The position numbers and the translations under genes are program-made. From Scalesia atractyloides (Eukaryota; Streptophyta; Magnoliopsida; Asterales; Asteraceae), in NCBI GenBank assembly GCA_947069175.1, contig CAMTDV010000017.1, positions 54,383,137-54,447,136 of the forward strand: 64,000 nt of DNA. The letters run 5' to 3'. Of this stretch, positions 23,095 to 34,276 are shown piece after piece; the first letter of the stretch is position 1; every line of letters starts with the position of its first letter. Below the pieces are notes generated by a model. That model searched no databases, had not been told where the DNA came from, and was given only the letters and a program-made list of their open reading frames with translations.

Positions 23095-25000
23095 CTAACC
23101 ATGCATGCATCCTTCACAAACACAAAACCCTAAAAGCAAAACAGCCGTCGGTAGCCAATCTGTCATCTCTCCGATCGCAAAACAGTCCATCTCTTCCACT
23201 TGATCACCTCTTCGATCACAAACAACCTCGTCCTTCATCATCTTGATCTGATCAACCATACATCACTTTCTCGGTCGCTAACAGCTTGTTCCTTTCATCC
23301 TCTCGGTCGCAACTATCCTGGATCATCGGTTCCTCGCCTACTCACGGTTCATTAAGCTTGATAGTAAAGGTTAGGATTTATCTTTTGATTACAGGATCAT
23401 TTTCGGATATATGTGCTTGAATGAAGTGATTGGTTTGTTTTCGGATTATATGTGTTTGAATCGGCTGATTTATCATTGTTACATGTATGATTGTTTTCGG
23501 AACTTATAAGTTTGCCAAGTATGTTTTGTTTATAAAAAACTAGAGGTGTGGATTAGGGTTTGCATGGATGTGATATTGGTATTGATCTATGATTAGAAAA
23601 TCAGTTTTTGATCGCCTAGGTTAATTATATTGACGGTTTAGGCAAGTTAATGGTAACAATATGCTGAAACAGGTTGCTGAGTAATAGTTACAGCCGACTT
23701 CATCTGGCTGTAACTCGGTCATTAGTTGTCGAAAAACGGATTTTCTGATGTCTAGAACGTAGAGATTTGAATAACGAATCTAATGGCGCTGGATTCATAT
23801 TTTTCTGAAGTCGTTTGATATTTTTAAGTGGCCAAATAAGTTCAGTAACTAAAGCTGTGAAAATCCTGAAATTTTGTTAGTTGTTTATCGAGTTGGATTT
23901 TATAATCAGTATGGAGTCGAGTCATGAATTTTTTACAGCAACTAGGTATGAAAATTTCCGGGCAACTCCAACTGGAATTTTGTTAATCGGACGATCAGTG
24001 ATTTTTGAATAAATTCTTCCGTGGACTGCAGTCAGAAAGCGACGAATCTGACTGCAGCCTAGTATATTAATATTTATGGTTAATTGGTAAAGATTTACAA
24101 CTTGGAAAATTTATATAAATTTCTACAGTATAAATGTCACCTGCTGTAAAATAATTGGAATTTTTGGAACGTTGTTTCCCGATCAAAAAAAAATAATAAA
24201 TAAAGAAATAAATAAATGTAAAAAATGCTGGACTATTTTATAAAAATCCTAGAAAACAGCTGAATTATGAGTATGTAAGCTGAAATTTGATAACTTGTGA
24301 TTGTGTGCACCAAAGTGTTGCATGGATTGGATTATGTTCATGATAAATTGTTTTGATTACTATGATCACATGAGGATACTTGCATGCATATTTGAGTGTT
24401 AGGTATTTTGTTTGTGTGTATCACTTTGTGCGTAAATTAAGTGTAGAATTTGTATTGGTGTGTTCACACACTGACTTGAAATCAATTGGTTTGTTAGGAC
24501 GCAATTAGCGGTCCCATCCTTTACGACTTCTTTGCTACAGTAACCGAGCAACAAAAGGTGAGTTCACGGCCCCTAACTTTATCCGGTTTTTAAACAACAG
24601 GGGGAGAAACATGTATACGTTCTTCAAACTCAATCTCTTTACGTTATACGAAATTAACGTCACCTAACTATTCGGTAACTAAGTTGATATTAATGTAATG
24701 TTATGGTCACTAAGCAGCTATATCACTTAAGTCCTCGTCAATCTCTCGGATCGTTAGTATTGGGTTTTAATAGCGGGGGTTATAAATAGTACTACTGGGC
24801 CCGACAAGCCCCATCCGAGCTAGTCGCGCTAGCCGACCGGGTATGGTCAACGGGTGAATAATTCGGCCTAACTTCGCCATGGTCAGTGATAGGCCTGGCA
24901 ACACGGAGGCACAACAGTCAGCTTCGATCGCGAACACTTACGTGACATAACTTTAGGCTAGCTACCTATATATGTTAACATTGAACTTAATTACGAATCA

Positions 25001-25253
25001 ACTATATTATTCCGGGTTTGGAATAATGGAAACAACAACTATATTATCCCGGGTTGAGGATAATGGAAACAACAACTTATTATTCCGGGTTTGGAATAAT
25101 GGAAACAACAACTATATTATCCCGGGTTGAGGATAATGGAAACAACAACTTATTATTCCGGGTTTGGAATAATGGAACCAACATCATTATTATTCCGGGT
25201 TGGGAATAATGGAACTAAATTGTTATCCCGGGTTAGGGATAACGGGGGAAACA
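25001..25253. repeat. Array of seven short hairpins in C's 5' LTR
   Basis: Seven units of ~34-36 bp each contain an inverted repeat around CCGGG: TTATTCC...GGAATAA, TTATCC...GGATAA or TTATCCC...GGGATAA, mostly spaced by tggaaacaacaact. The arms differ between units but always pair. The same array is at 33585-33835 in the 3' LTR, with one unit there reading cccggttg instead of cccgggttg. Confidence 0.8.
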
Positions 25254-25688
25254 AACTCATAACCGAACAAACAAATTTATGAAAACCTGTGAACTCACTC
25301 ATCTTTAATGTTGACACTTGTTTCTTTACATGTTTCTCAGGACGCTAGGAGCTCTAGGTGCACTCACCTGCATTGATCAAGACATCTTTTATCGAGTCTC
25401 ATTTACAAACATTGTTTTGGGTTTTTCATTTGTTTTGGCGTTTGTGTTGGCGCCCGTTTCTCTACTTATTTTATGCTTCCGCTCAACCACTTAAACTAAT
25501 ACTTCCGCTAAACTTTGGTAACTAACTAAGACAATCTAAAATCTACGATAATTGGTTAATCAAATGATTTTTGGAAAACGTATTATCAAATCATATAGAG
25601 TCGTTCGACGTACTAGTGTTTCAGATTCTGGTTTGTTCACACCCCTCGCGGTAAAACTCCGCAAGTGGAAATTGAGGGTGTGACAGAT

Positions 25689-25700
25689 TGGTATCAGAGC
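25689..25700 (+). other. Primer-binding site of C (tRNA-iMet)
   Basis: TGGTATCAGAGC, three bases after the LTR end. Confidence 0.92.
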
Positions 25701-25889
25701 CACTAGCTATAGAGAACCAGGTTTGCATTAGAAGTAGACCTAAACTATAGCTGATTTCACGACACTAGACTTAGTTTGGCACCGAACTGTTATATCTTGT
25801 TATGTGATGTACCACAACTATGTTATGTGAAATATGAATGCATAATTGAAACGAATGCAACTCGTAACTAACTACACAGCCTAAAGGCA

Positions 25890-26504
25890 ATGTCATCCTC
25901 ATCCTCATCATCATCCGACAAACTTACGCAACCAAGAGCGCCAGGAAAGGCACCTATGGTGGAACCCTTACCATCTTATGGCGTGGAGACACGCTCAGCT
26001 GCTAGGAAAAGACTCGCTATAGGGGAGGAGTCGTCCTCACGCCCGACCATCGTTGTGACGGTCGAACCGGTTCACTCGTTAGAAGTAGGGAACGACCTAC
26101 TTAGAGATATGATAAGAACGCAACAAGAACAACTAGAAAGAATGCATGAAACCATCCAAGCACAGGGATGGATGATACGACAATTGACAGGTAAAACTGA
26201 GTCGCTCGAGGAAGAGCAGCATACGAGTAAGATAGCTCGTAACACCTTAGCCAGAGATCTTCGTGCCGAGCAGCTAAGGGCTGACTGGCTAGAGGACAGA
26301 GTTCTTGAGTCTAGCTGGAGAATTCAAGAACTGGAACAAAATCAGGCACCTGCACCAGTACCTGCCCCAGCACCGGCCCCTCCAATGTCGGTAGAGGATC
26401 CAGAGGAGGATCCAGAGGAGGAAGACCCAGCTGTAGAAGCTGGAAACGCCGCGGAGGATGACGGCAACGATAGCGATTTGGGGGATGGAGACGTAGAAGA
26501 CTGA
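25890..26504 (+). CDS. Accessory ORF ahead of gag in C (204 aa, coiled coil, acidic tail)
   Basis: This is an intact ORF between the PBS and gag. The start follows from the first ATG after the leader (25890). The protein begins with a Ser run, then a basic segment (RSAARKRLAIGEE). A stretch of roughly residues 70-150, rich in Gln, Glu, Arg and Leu, looks like a coiled coil. An Ala-Pro repeat (about 152-166) is followed by a strongly acidic tail. No enzyme motif is seen. It ends 60 bases before the gag ATG and is in a different frame. It is uninterrupted while gag-pol has at least five stops. It could be an extra Gag-like or nucleic-acid-handling protein. The function is unknown to me. Confidence 0.6.
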   Translation: MSSSSSSSSDKLTQPRAPGKAPMVEPLPSYGVETRSAARKRLAIGEESSSRPTIVVTVEPVHSLEVGNDLLRDMIRTQQEQLERMHETIQAQGWMIRQLTGKTESLEEEQHTSKIARNTLARDLRAEQLRADWLEDRVLESSWRIQELEQNQAPAPVPAPAPAPPMSVEDPEEDPEEEDPAVEAGNAAEDDGNDSDLGDGDVED

Positions 26505-26564
26505 CACATCTCGCTTATTTTATTTACTTTCCTTTGGTCTATTTATTTTCTACTTAGATCTAAA

Positions 26565-27983
26565 ATGACAACTGGACGTCGCGGAAATCTCAACATGACG
26601 CCTTAAGAATTAGCCGCAATGATCCAAGAACACGTGAATGCTGCTCTGGCAGGTGTTCAAAACCCACCAGCAGCAGGAGGGGTCTTAACCCCTACAAGAT
26701 GTTCCTCGACGCGAAACCAAGCAAATTCTCGGGGGCAGAAGGACCCATTGGACTGGTCCGCTGGATCGAAAAATCTGAATCAGTATTTGAAATGTGCAAC
26801 TGTTTGGAGGCCAACATGGTCAAGTATGCAGCCTCAACACTGGAAGATGGGGCACTAACTTGGTGGAATGCACAAGTCCAAACGCGTGGACTTATTGCTG
26901 CAAATGCTATGGCCTGGGCCGAGTTTAAGGCCCTAATCAAAGAAGAGTACTGTCCGCGAGACAGAGTGCAACAGTTGGAGCAAACCTTATGGAACCACAA
27001 GATGGTGGGATCTGAAATAGAGGCATACACAGCAAAACATCATGACTTGGTATTTCTATGTCCCGATTTGGCCAACACTGTGGAGAAAAGACTCGAGTTC
27101 TATCTTGGGGGTCTGGTTCCGGAGATTCAGGGTATGGTAATGGCTAGTAACCCTGTAACTGAGCATCAAGCAAACCGATTGGCGCACAAACTCACCGATA
27201 AGGCGATGGAACAAAAGAAGTTGCCAGCACGGGGTACAACTGAAGTTGCCCCTGATAACAAAAGAAAGTTTGAAGACTCGTCTGCTCGACAGTCTTCGTC
27301 ATCCCAGCCGCAACAGGGGAACCAGAAACGGTTCAATCATTACAACAGCCACCGGGGTCACCAAAATCAGCCCGCCAACAACAACAACAACAACCAGAAC
27401 GCAAGCGGCTATGCAGGTCGAAAGCCGCAGTGCAACCGCTGTAATCTTCATCATAACGGCCCTTGTGCCGGAAATCGCTGCCAACAATGTGGCAAGATGG
27501 GACATGCGGTAAAGGATTGTCGTGGGGAAATCATGTCCCGACAGAACCAAAATCAACCCCAAGGCCCACAACAGGGTGTTAACCGGGGATGCTATCAGTG
27601 TGGTAGCACTGCCCACTTCAAAAGAGACTGCCCACAGCTGCGTAACACCAACAACAATGGTGGGAACAACCACAACCACAATAACCACAACAACAATAAC
27701 AACAACAACAATGGAAACGGTGGCACAGGAGGTGCCAAAGGTCGCGCATTTACATTGGGCCGCGGAGAGGCCAGAAACGACTCGAACGTGGTCACCGGTA
27801 AGTTTCCCCTTAATGAACATTTTGCTACTGTGCTTTTTGATACGGGTGCGGATAGGAGTTTTATATCTGAGTCTTTTAGGAAGAACCTATATCTCACGCC
27901 TAAACCCTTAGAGACCCCCTTATGTCATAGAACTAGCAGATGGTAAATCCGTAGATGTGACCCATATAGTATACGGCTGTTAA
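26565..27983 (+). pseudogene. Gag and protease of C, with stops and frameshifts
   Basis: The ATG at 26565 (MTTGRRGNLN) is followed by an in-frame TAA at 26604 and a frameshift near 26693. From 26699 a long frame carries the capsid region (GLVRWIEKSESVFEMCNC; LTWWNAQVQ), a Gln/Asn-rich linker, a degenerate Cys/His cluster (CNRCNLHHNGPC) and two knuckles CX2CX4HX4C (near 27480 and 27592). The retropepsin motif DTGADRSF is at 27839-27862, with the catalytic Asp at 27839. An extra C in the run at 27913-27917 shifts the frame into that of pol, and a TAA follows at 27981 where a Gln codon (CAA) is likely. Confidence 0.85.
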
Positions 27984-30900
27984 CTCAAATTCGCGGGTCA
28001 CACCTTTACCATTGATCTAATGACAACAACCCTGGGTAGTTTTGACGTGGTAGTCGGAATGGACTGGCTATCCGACGTCCGGGCTGAAGTTCTCTGCTTC
28101 GAAAAATCTATCCGTATTCCGCTCTCTAACGACGAAATCTTGACGGTGCAAGGCGAGAAGGCAAGCGCCGTCACCAACATCATCTCTTACATGCAAGCGC
28201 AGAAGTATCTTCGGAGAAAGAACTCCTTCGCTTTACTCGCACTGGTTACCGAACAGCCTAAGGACGAGAAACGTATAGAAGATATCCCTGTCGTCCGTGA
28301 TTTTTCCGATGTATTTCCAGAGGAATTACCTGGTCTTCCACCTCATCGACAATTGGAGTTTGAAATTGAATTGGCGAACCATGCAACTCCTATCGCCAAG
28401 GCTCCATACCGCCTAGCTCCAGCCGAGCTGCAGGAGTTGTCTACCCAACTTCAGGAACTGTTAGAAAAGGGATTTATCCGACCAAGCGCTTCGCCATGGG
28501 GAGCTCCAGTCCTTTTTGTCAAGAAGAAGGACGGGACCATCCGCATGTGCATCGACTACAGGGAACTCAACAAGGTTACAGTCAAGAACCGATACCCGTT
28601 ACCTCGCATCGACGATCTCTTCGACCAACTTCAAGGGTCAAGTTACTACTCCAAGATTGATCTACGGTCCGGTTACCACCAGCTACGCGTCAGGGAGGAG
28701 GATATCGCTAAGACGGCATTTCGTACTCGGTATGGCCATTATGAGTTCTTGGTCATGCCCTTCGGTCTCACCAACGCACCCGCGGTGTTCATGGACCTCA
28801 TGAACCGTGTGTGTAAACCATACCTCGACAAGTTTGTCATTGTGTTCATCGATGACATACTCATCTACTCCAAAAGTGAAGAAGAACATGCTGAACATCT
28901 ACGATTACTGTTAGGATTACTTCAACAGGAGAAGCTATATGCCAAGCTTTCAAAGTGTGATTTCTGGATTCGGGAAGTTCAGTTTCTCGGGCATATCGTG
29001 AATGAAAAGGGTATCCACGTAGACCCTGCCAAGATTGAAGCTATCAAAAACTGGGAAGCACCTAGGACACTGACGGAGATCCGCCATTTTTTGGGTTTGG
29101 CTGGTTACTACAGACGTTTCATCGAGGGATTTTCAAAGATCGCACAACCGCTTACTACCCTCACCCAGAAAGGCATCAAGTATGCTTGGGGTGACAAGCA
29201 AGAAGCAGCATTTCAATTGCTGAAACAGAAACTTTGCAGTGCACCCATTCTGTCCCTGCCGGAAGGGACAGATGACTTTGTAGTATATTGTGATGCTTCC
29301 ATTCAGGGATTGGGATGCGTACTCATGCAACGCGATAAGATCATCGCGTATGCGTTGTGACAACTGAAGGTTCACGAGAAAAACTACACGACGCATGACC
29401 TGGAATTGGGAGCAGTAGTGTTTGCACTTAAGATTTGGAGACACTACCTCTATGGAACGAAGTGCACAATCTTTACAGACCACAAGAGCCTCCAACACAT
29501 CTTCGATTAGAAGGAGTTGAACATGCGACAGCGTCGCTGGGTCGAACTCTTGAACGATTATGAGTGTGCCATTCGGTATCACCCAGGTAAAGCTAACGTG
29601 GTAGCTGATGCCCTCAGTAGGAAGGAACACTTGAAACCTCGCCGTGTACGAGCATTACAACTCACTATTCATTCGGGGCTACCCGAACAAATACGCGACG
29701 CCCAGTTAGAAGCAGTTAAGGAGGAAAACATCAAGGCCGAATCGGTGGGAAAAATGGAACGCGATTGGGAAGTAAAACCCAATGGAGCCCGGTATTTCAT
29801 GAATCGCATATGGGTACCTCTCTACGGAAACCTCAGAGAGCTAATCATGGACGAAGCTCACAAATCCCGATACTCTGTCCATCCTGGTTCGGATAAGATG
29901 TATCAAGACCTTAAAGCTGCGTATTGGTGGCCCAACATGAAAGCCGATATAGCCACCTACGTGAGTAAGTGTTTGACTTGTGCAAAAGTCAAGGTAGAGT
30001 ATCAAAAGCCATCGGGGCTACTCCAACAACCTGAGATCCCAGTGTGGAAATGGGATCAGATCTCGATGGACTTCATCACTAAACTCCCGTGAACTTTGGG
30101 TGGTTGCGATACCATCTGGGTGATTGTGGATCGTTTAACTAAGTCCGCACACTTCCTAGCTATTAAAGAAACAGATAAGATGGAGAAGTTGACTCGCATC
30201 TACATTAAGGAAGTAGTTTCTCGGCACGGAGTGCCAACATCCATCATCTCAGATAGAGATGCTCGCTTCACGTCCAACTTCTGGCAGTCACTCCAGAAAG
30301 CGTTGGGAACACGCTTAGATATGAGCACAGCCTATCACCCTCAGACTGACGGTCAAAGTGAAAGGACCATACAAACCTTGGAAGACATGCTTAGGGCATG
30401 CGTCATAGACTTCAGAATTAGTTGGGAAATCCACCTGCCTTTAGTGGAATTCTCATATAACAACAGTTATCATACGAGTATTTCAACAGCATCGTTTGAG
30501 GAACTATACGGTCGTAAATGTAGATCACCGGTCTGTTGGGCAGAAGTCGGTGACAGTCAACTCACAGGCCCTGAGTTAATACTTGAGGCTACTGAAAAGA
30601 TTGTACAAATCAGAAACCGCATGGCGGCGGCACGAGATCGACCGAAAAGCTACGCTGATCAACGACGCAAACCGCTCGAATTTCAAGTAGGCGACCGCGT
30701 CCTACTAAAGGTGTCACCCTGGAAGGGTGTAATCCGCTTTGGAAAACGGGGCAAACTAAACCCACGATACGTAGGCCCGTTTGTAATCTTGAAACGTATT
30801 GGACCCGTAGCTTATCAATTAGACCTTCCTGCCGAACTCAGTGGAGCTCACAACGTATTTCACGTGTCAAATCTGAAGAAGTGTCTATCAGATGAAACTC

Positions 30901-31136
30901 TAGTCATTCCATTGGATGAGATCCAAGTGGATGAACAACTGCACTTTGTGGAACAGCCTATCGAGATCATGGATCGTGAGATCAAGACTCGAAGGCACAG
31001 CAATATTCCAATCGTTAAGGTTCGTTGGGACTCTAAGCGTGGACTGGAGTTCACGTGGGAAAGAGAGGATCAAATGAAAAGCAAATACCCACACCTCTTC
31101 GCAACTGAGCAGCAAACTAACAATACCAGTAACTAA
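27984..31136 (+). pseudogene. Pol of C: RT, RNase H, integrase, chromodomain; three stops
   Basis: One frame stays open to the TAA at 31134 except for TGA 29358, TAG 29508 and TGA 30090. RT lies at about 28440-28950 with LFVKKKDG, MPFGLTNA and FIDD (28845-28856). RNase H (about 29250-29640) starts with VVYCDAS. The integrase zinc site (about 29860-29990) has HKSRYSVHPG and CLTC. The DDE core (30040-30420) shows DFITKLP, SDRDARF and YHPQTDGQSERT. The C-terminal chromodomain (about 30950-31110) ends in FTWEREDQM...YPHLF, typical of Tekay chromoviruses, where it is thought to steer integration to marked heterochromatin. All three stops fit C-to-T changes (CGA, CAG, CGA). Confidence 0.9.
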
Positions 31137-31137
31137 A

Positions 31138-31398
31138 TTTTCGGGACGAAAATTTCTTTCAACATGGGGATGATGTGACAACCTGGAAACTTCTCATACT
31201 TTCGTGTACTATTGTTAACTAAGTCCTTGTGCATGGCACTTGGGAATCTTTGTGCATGGCACTTGGGAAATTCTTGTAACTTCGCGTACCATCATAAACG
31301 AACTAACTCTTTGTGCGTGGCACTCTAAACATGTACGCTGCATGCTAAACCGCGTTTACTCAATTTTCGGGACGAAAATTCTTTCAACATGGGGATAA
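31138..31398 (+). other. Duplicated polypurine-tract region of C
   Basis: A ~45-base block (ttttcgggacgaaaatt ... caacatgggg) followed by at(g/a)atgtgaca occurs twice, at 31138-31183 and 31361-31405. Only the second copy adjoins the real LTR (31399). The 220 bases between start like an LTR (tgtgacaacctgg) and hold a short tandem repeat of tgtgcatggcacttgggaa near 31230-31270. Confidence 0.8.
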
Positions 31399-34271
31399 TG
31401 TGACATCCCGGGTTTTTCGGATAACTTAAACGTAATACTTGTCGAGTGAATTATATGCTATGTATTAAACGTGTACGAGTTAGTGAATACGTGATGTGCG
31501 ATTATGTGATTGTGTTAGTTATAAAATAATCATGGCAAATATGTACACGAACCGAACCGCGACACGAACCAAACCTTAAACTCCTTGTGACTCTAGGAGT
31601 GAACCGAGTTCTAACCCAAACCTTAAACTCCAAAGACTCGGCCGCGTGCAACCCAAACCGAACAAACCCAAACCACTCTTGGCCGAGAACAAGGATCAAA
31701 CCCAAACCGTAACCCTTATCTCTTTGCCTATATATACTAACCATGCATGCATCCTTCACAAACACAAAACCCTAAAAGCAAAACAGCCGTCGGTAGCCAA
31801 TCTGTCATCTCTCCGATCGCAAAACAGTCCATCTCTTCCACTTGATCACCTCTTTGATCGCAAACAACCTCGTCCTTCATCATCTTGATCTGATCAACCA
31901 TACATCACTTTCTCGGTCGCTAACAGCTTGTTCCTTTCATCCTCTCGGTCGCAACTATCCTGGATCATCGGGTTCCTCGCCTACTCACGGTTCATTAAGC
32001 TTGATAGTAAAGGTTAGGATTTATCTTTTGATTACAGGATCATGTTCGGATATATGTGCTTGAATGAAGTGATTGGTTTGTTTTCGGATTATATGTGTTT
32101 GAATCGGCTGATTTATCATTGTTACATGTATGATTGTTTTCGGAACTTATAAGTTTGCCAAGTATGTTTTGTTTATAAAAAACTAGAGGTGTGGATTAGG
32201 TTTTGCATGGATGTGATATTGGTATTGATCTATGATTAGAAAATCAGTTTTTGATCGCCTAGGTTAATTATATTGACGGTTTAGGCAAGTTAATGGTAAC
32301 AATATGCTGAAACAGGTTGCTGAGTAATAGTTACAGCCGACTTCATCTGGCTGTAACTCGGTCATTAGTTGTCGAAAAACGGATTTTATGATGTCTAGAA
32401 CGTAGAGATTTGAATAACGAATCTAATGGCGCTAGATTCATATTTTTCTGAAGTCGTTTGATATTTTTAAGTGGCCAAATAAGTTCAGTAACTAAAGCTG
32501 TGAAAATCCTGAAATTTTGTTAGTTGTTTATTGAGTTGGATTTTATAATCAGTATGGAGTCGAGTCATGAATTTTGTACAGAAACTAGGTATGAAAATTT
32601 CCGGGCAACTCCAACTGGAATTTTGTTAATCGGACGATCAGTGATTTTTAAATAAATTCTTCCGTGGACTGCAGTCAGAAAGCGACGAATCTGACTGCAG
32701 CCTAGTATATTAATATTTATGGTTAATTGGTAAAGATTTAGGACTTGGAAAATTTATATAAATTTCTACAGTATAAATGTCACCTGCTGTAAAATAATTG
32801 GAATTTTTGAACGTTGGAACTATTTTATAAAAATCCTAGAAAACAGCTGAATTATGAGTATGTAAGCTGAAATTTGATAACTTGTGATTGTGTGCACCAA
32901 AGTGTTGCATGGATTGGATTATGTTCATGATAAATTGTTTTGATTACTATGATCACATGAGGATACTTGCATGCATATTTGAGTGTTAGGTATTTTGTTT
33001 GTGTGTATCACTTTGTGCGTAAATTAAGTGTAGAATTTGTATTGGTGTGTTCACACACTGACTTGAAATCAATTGGTTTGTTAGGACGCAATTAGCGGTC
33101 CCATCCTTTACGACTTCTTTGCTACAGTAACCGAGCAACAAAAGGTGAGTTCACGGCCCCTAACTTTATCCGGTTTTTAAACAACAGGGGGAGAAACATG
33201 TATACGTTCTTCAAACTCAATCTCTTTACGTTATACGAAATTAACGTCACCTAACTATTCGGTAACTAAGTTGATATTAATGTAATGTTATGGTCACTAA
33301 GCAGCTATATCACTTAAGTCCTCGTCAATCTCTCGGATCGTTAGTATTGGGTTTTAATAGCGGGGGTTATAAGTAGTACTACTGGGCCCGACAAGCCCCA
33401 TCCGAGCTAGTCGCGCTAGCCGACCGGGTATGGTCAACGGGTGAATAATTCGGCCTAACTTCGCCATGGTCAGTGATAGGCCTGGCAACACGGAGGCACA
33501 ACAGTCAGCTTCGATCGCGAACACTTACGTGACATAACTTTAGGCTAGCTACCTATATATGTTAACATTGAACTTAATTACGAATCAACTATATTATTCC
33601 GGGTTTGGAATAATGGAAACAACAACTATATTATCCCGGGTTGAGGATAATGGAAACAACAACTTATTATTCCGGGTTTGGAATAATGGAAACAACAACT
33701 ATATTATCCCGGTTGAGGATAATGGAAACAACAACTTATTATTCCGGGTTTGGAATAATGGAACCAACATCATTATTATTCCGGGTTGGGAATAATGGAA
33801 CTAAATTGTTATCCCGAGTTAGGGATAACGGGGGAAACAAACTCATAACCGAACAAACGAATTTATGAAAACCTGTGAACTCACTCATCTTTAATGTTGA
33901 CACTTGTTTCTTTACATGTTTCTCAGGACGCTAGGAGCTCTAGGTGCACTCACTTGCATTGATCAAGACATCTTTTATCGAGTCTCATTTACAAACATTG
34001 TTTTGGGTTTTTCATTTGTTTTGGCGTTTGTGTTGGCGCCCGTTTCTCTACTTATTTTATGCTTCCGCTCAACCACTTAAACTAATACTTCCGCTAAACT
34101 TTGGTAACTAACTAAGACAATCTAAAATCTACGATAATTGGTTAATCAAATGATTTTTGGAAAACGTATTATCAAATCATATAGAGTCGTTCGACGTACT
34201 AGTGTTTCAGATTCTGGTTTGTTCACACGCCTCGCGGTAAAACTCCGCAAGTGGAAATTGAGGGTGTGACA
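31399..34271 (+). repeat. 3' LTR of C (2873 bp)
   Basis: It starts TGTGACATCCCGGG and ends GGGTGTGACA. It is collinear with the 5' LTR except for the ~55-bp deletion near 32815 and sparse substitutions. The hairpin array is at 33585-33835 and the TATA-like box at 31729. Confidence 0.95.
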
Positions 34272-34276
34272 GACTC

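Larger units (their letters stand above)
22758..25685 (+). repeat. 5' LTR of C (2928 bp)
   Basis: TGTGACATCCCGGG...GGGTGTGACA. A TATA-like box lies at 23087-23094. The middle is AT-rich. Near 24800 a GC-rich block (gggcccgacaagcccc) precedes the hairpin array at 25001-25253. The ~55 bases near 24173-24228, including an A-rich run, are missing from the 3' LTR. An 80-codon open frame at 23004-23246 is present in both LTRs but has no other support. Confidence 0.95.
22758..34271 (+). mobile_element. Gypsy element C (Tekay-like chromovirus), youngest layer
   Basis: C has full-length LTRs (22758-25685 and 31399-34271), PBS, accessory ORF, gag, pol, PPT, and a perfect TSD gactc (22753-22757 and 34272-34276). 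It lies inside D's extra ORF in the opposite orientation. The LTRs are nearly identical apart from sparse substitutions and one ~55-bp deletion in the 3' copy, so it is the most recent insertion in the nest. Gag has a frameshift and pol has stops only, so C is not autonomous now. Confidence 0.95.

Noticed and set aside
23004..23246. 80-codon open frame in C's LTR, also at 31646-31888
   Set aside because: The two copies are the same LTR sequence, so conservation means little. The composition reflects a C/T/A-rich leader and it has no recognisable domain.
27299..27820. Minus-strand 173-codon frame over C's gag
   Set aside because: It is the antisense of the Asn/Gln-rich linker (runs of Val and Ile from aac/aat repeats), a shadow of the real frame.
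33559..33868. Repetitive ORFs across the hairpin array
   Set aside because: The frames arise from the repeat unit itself. They start and stop without regard to any transcript and encode only repeats.
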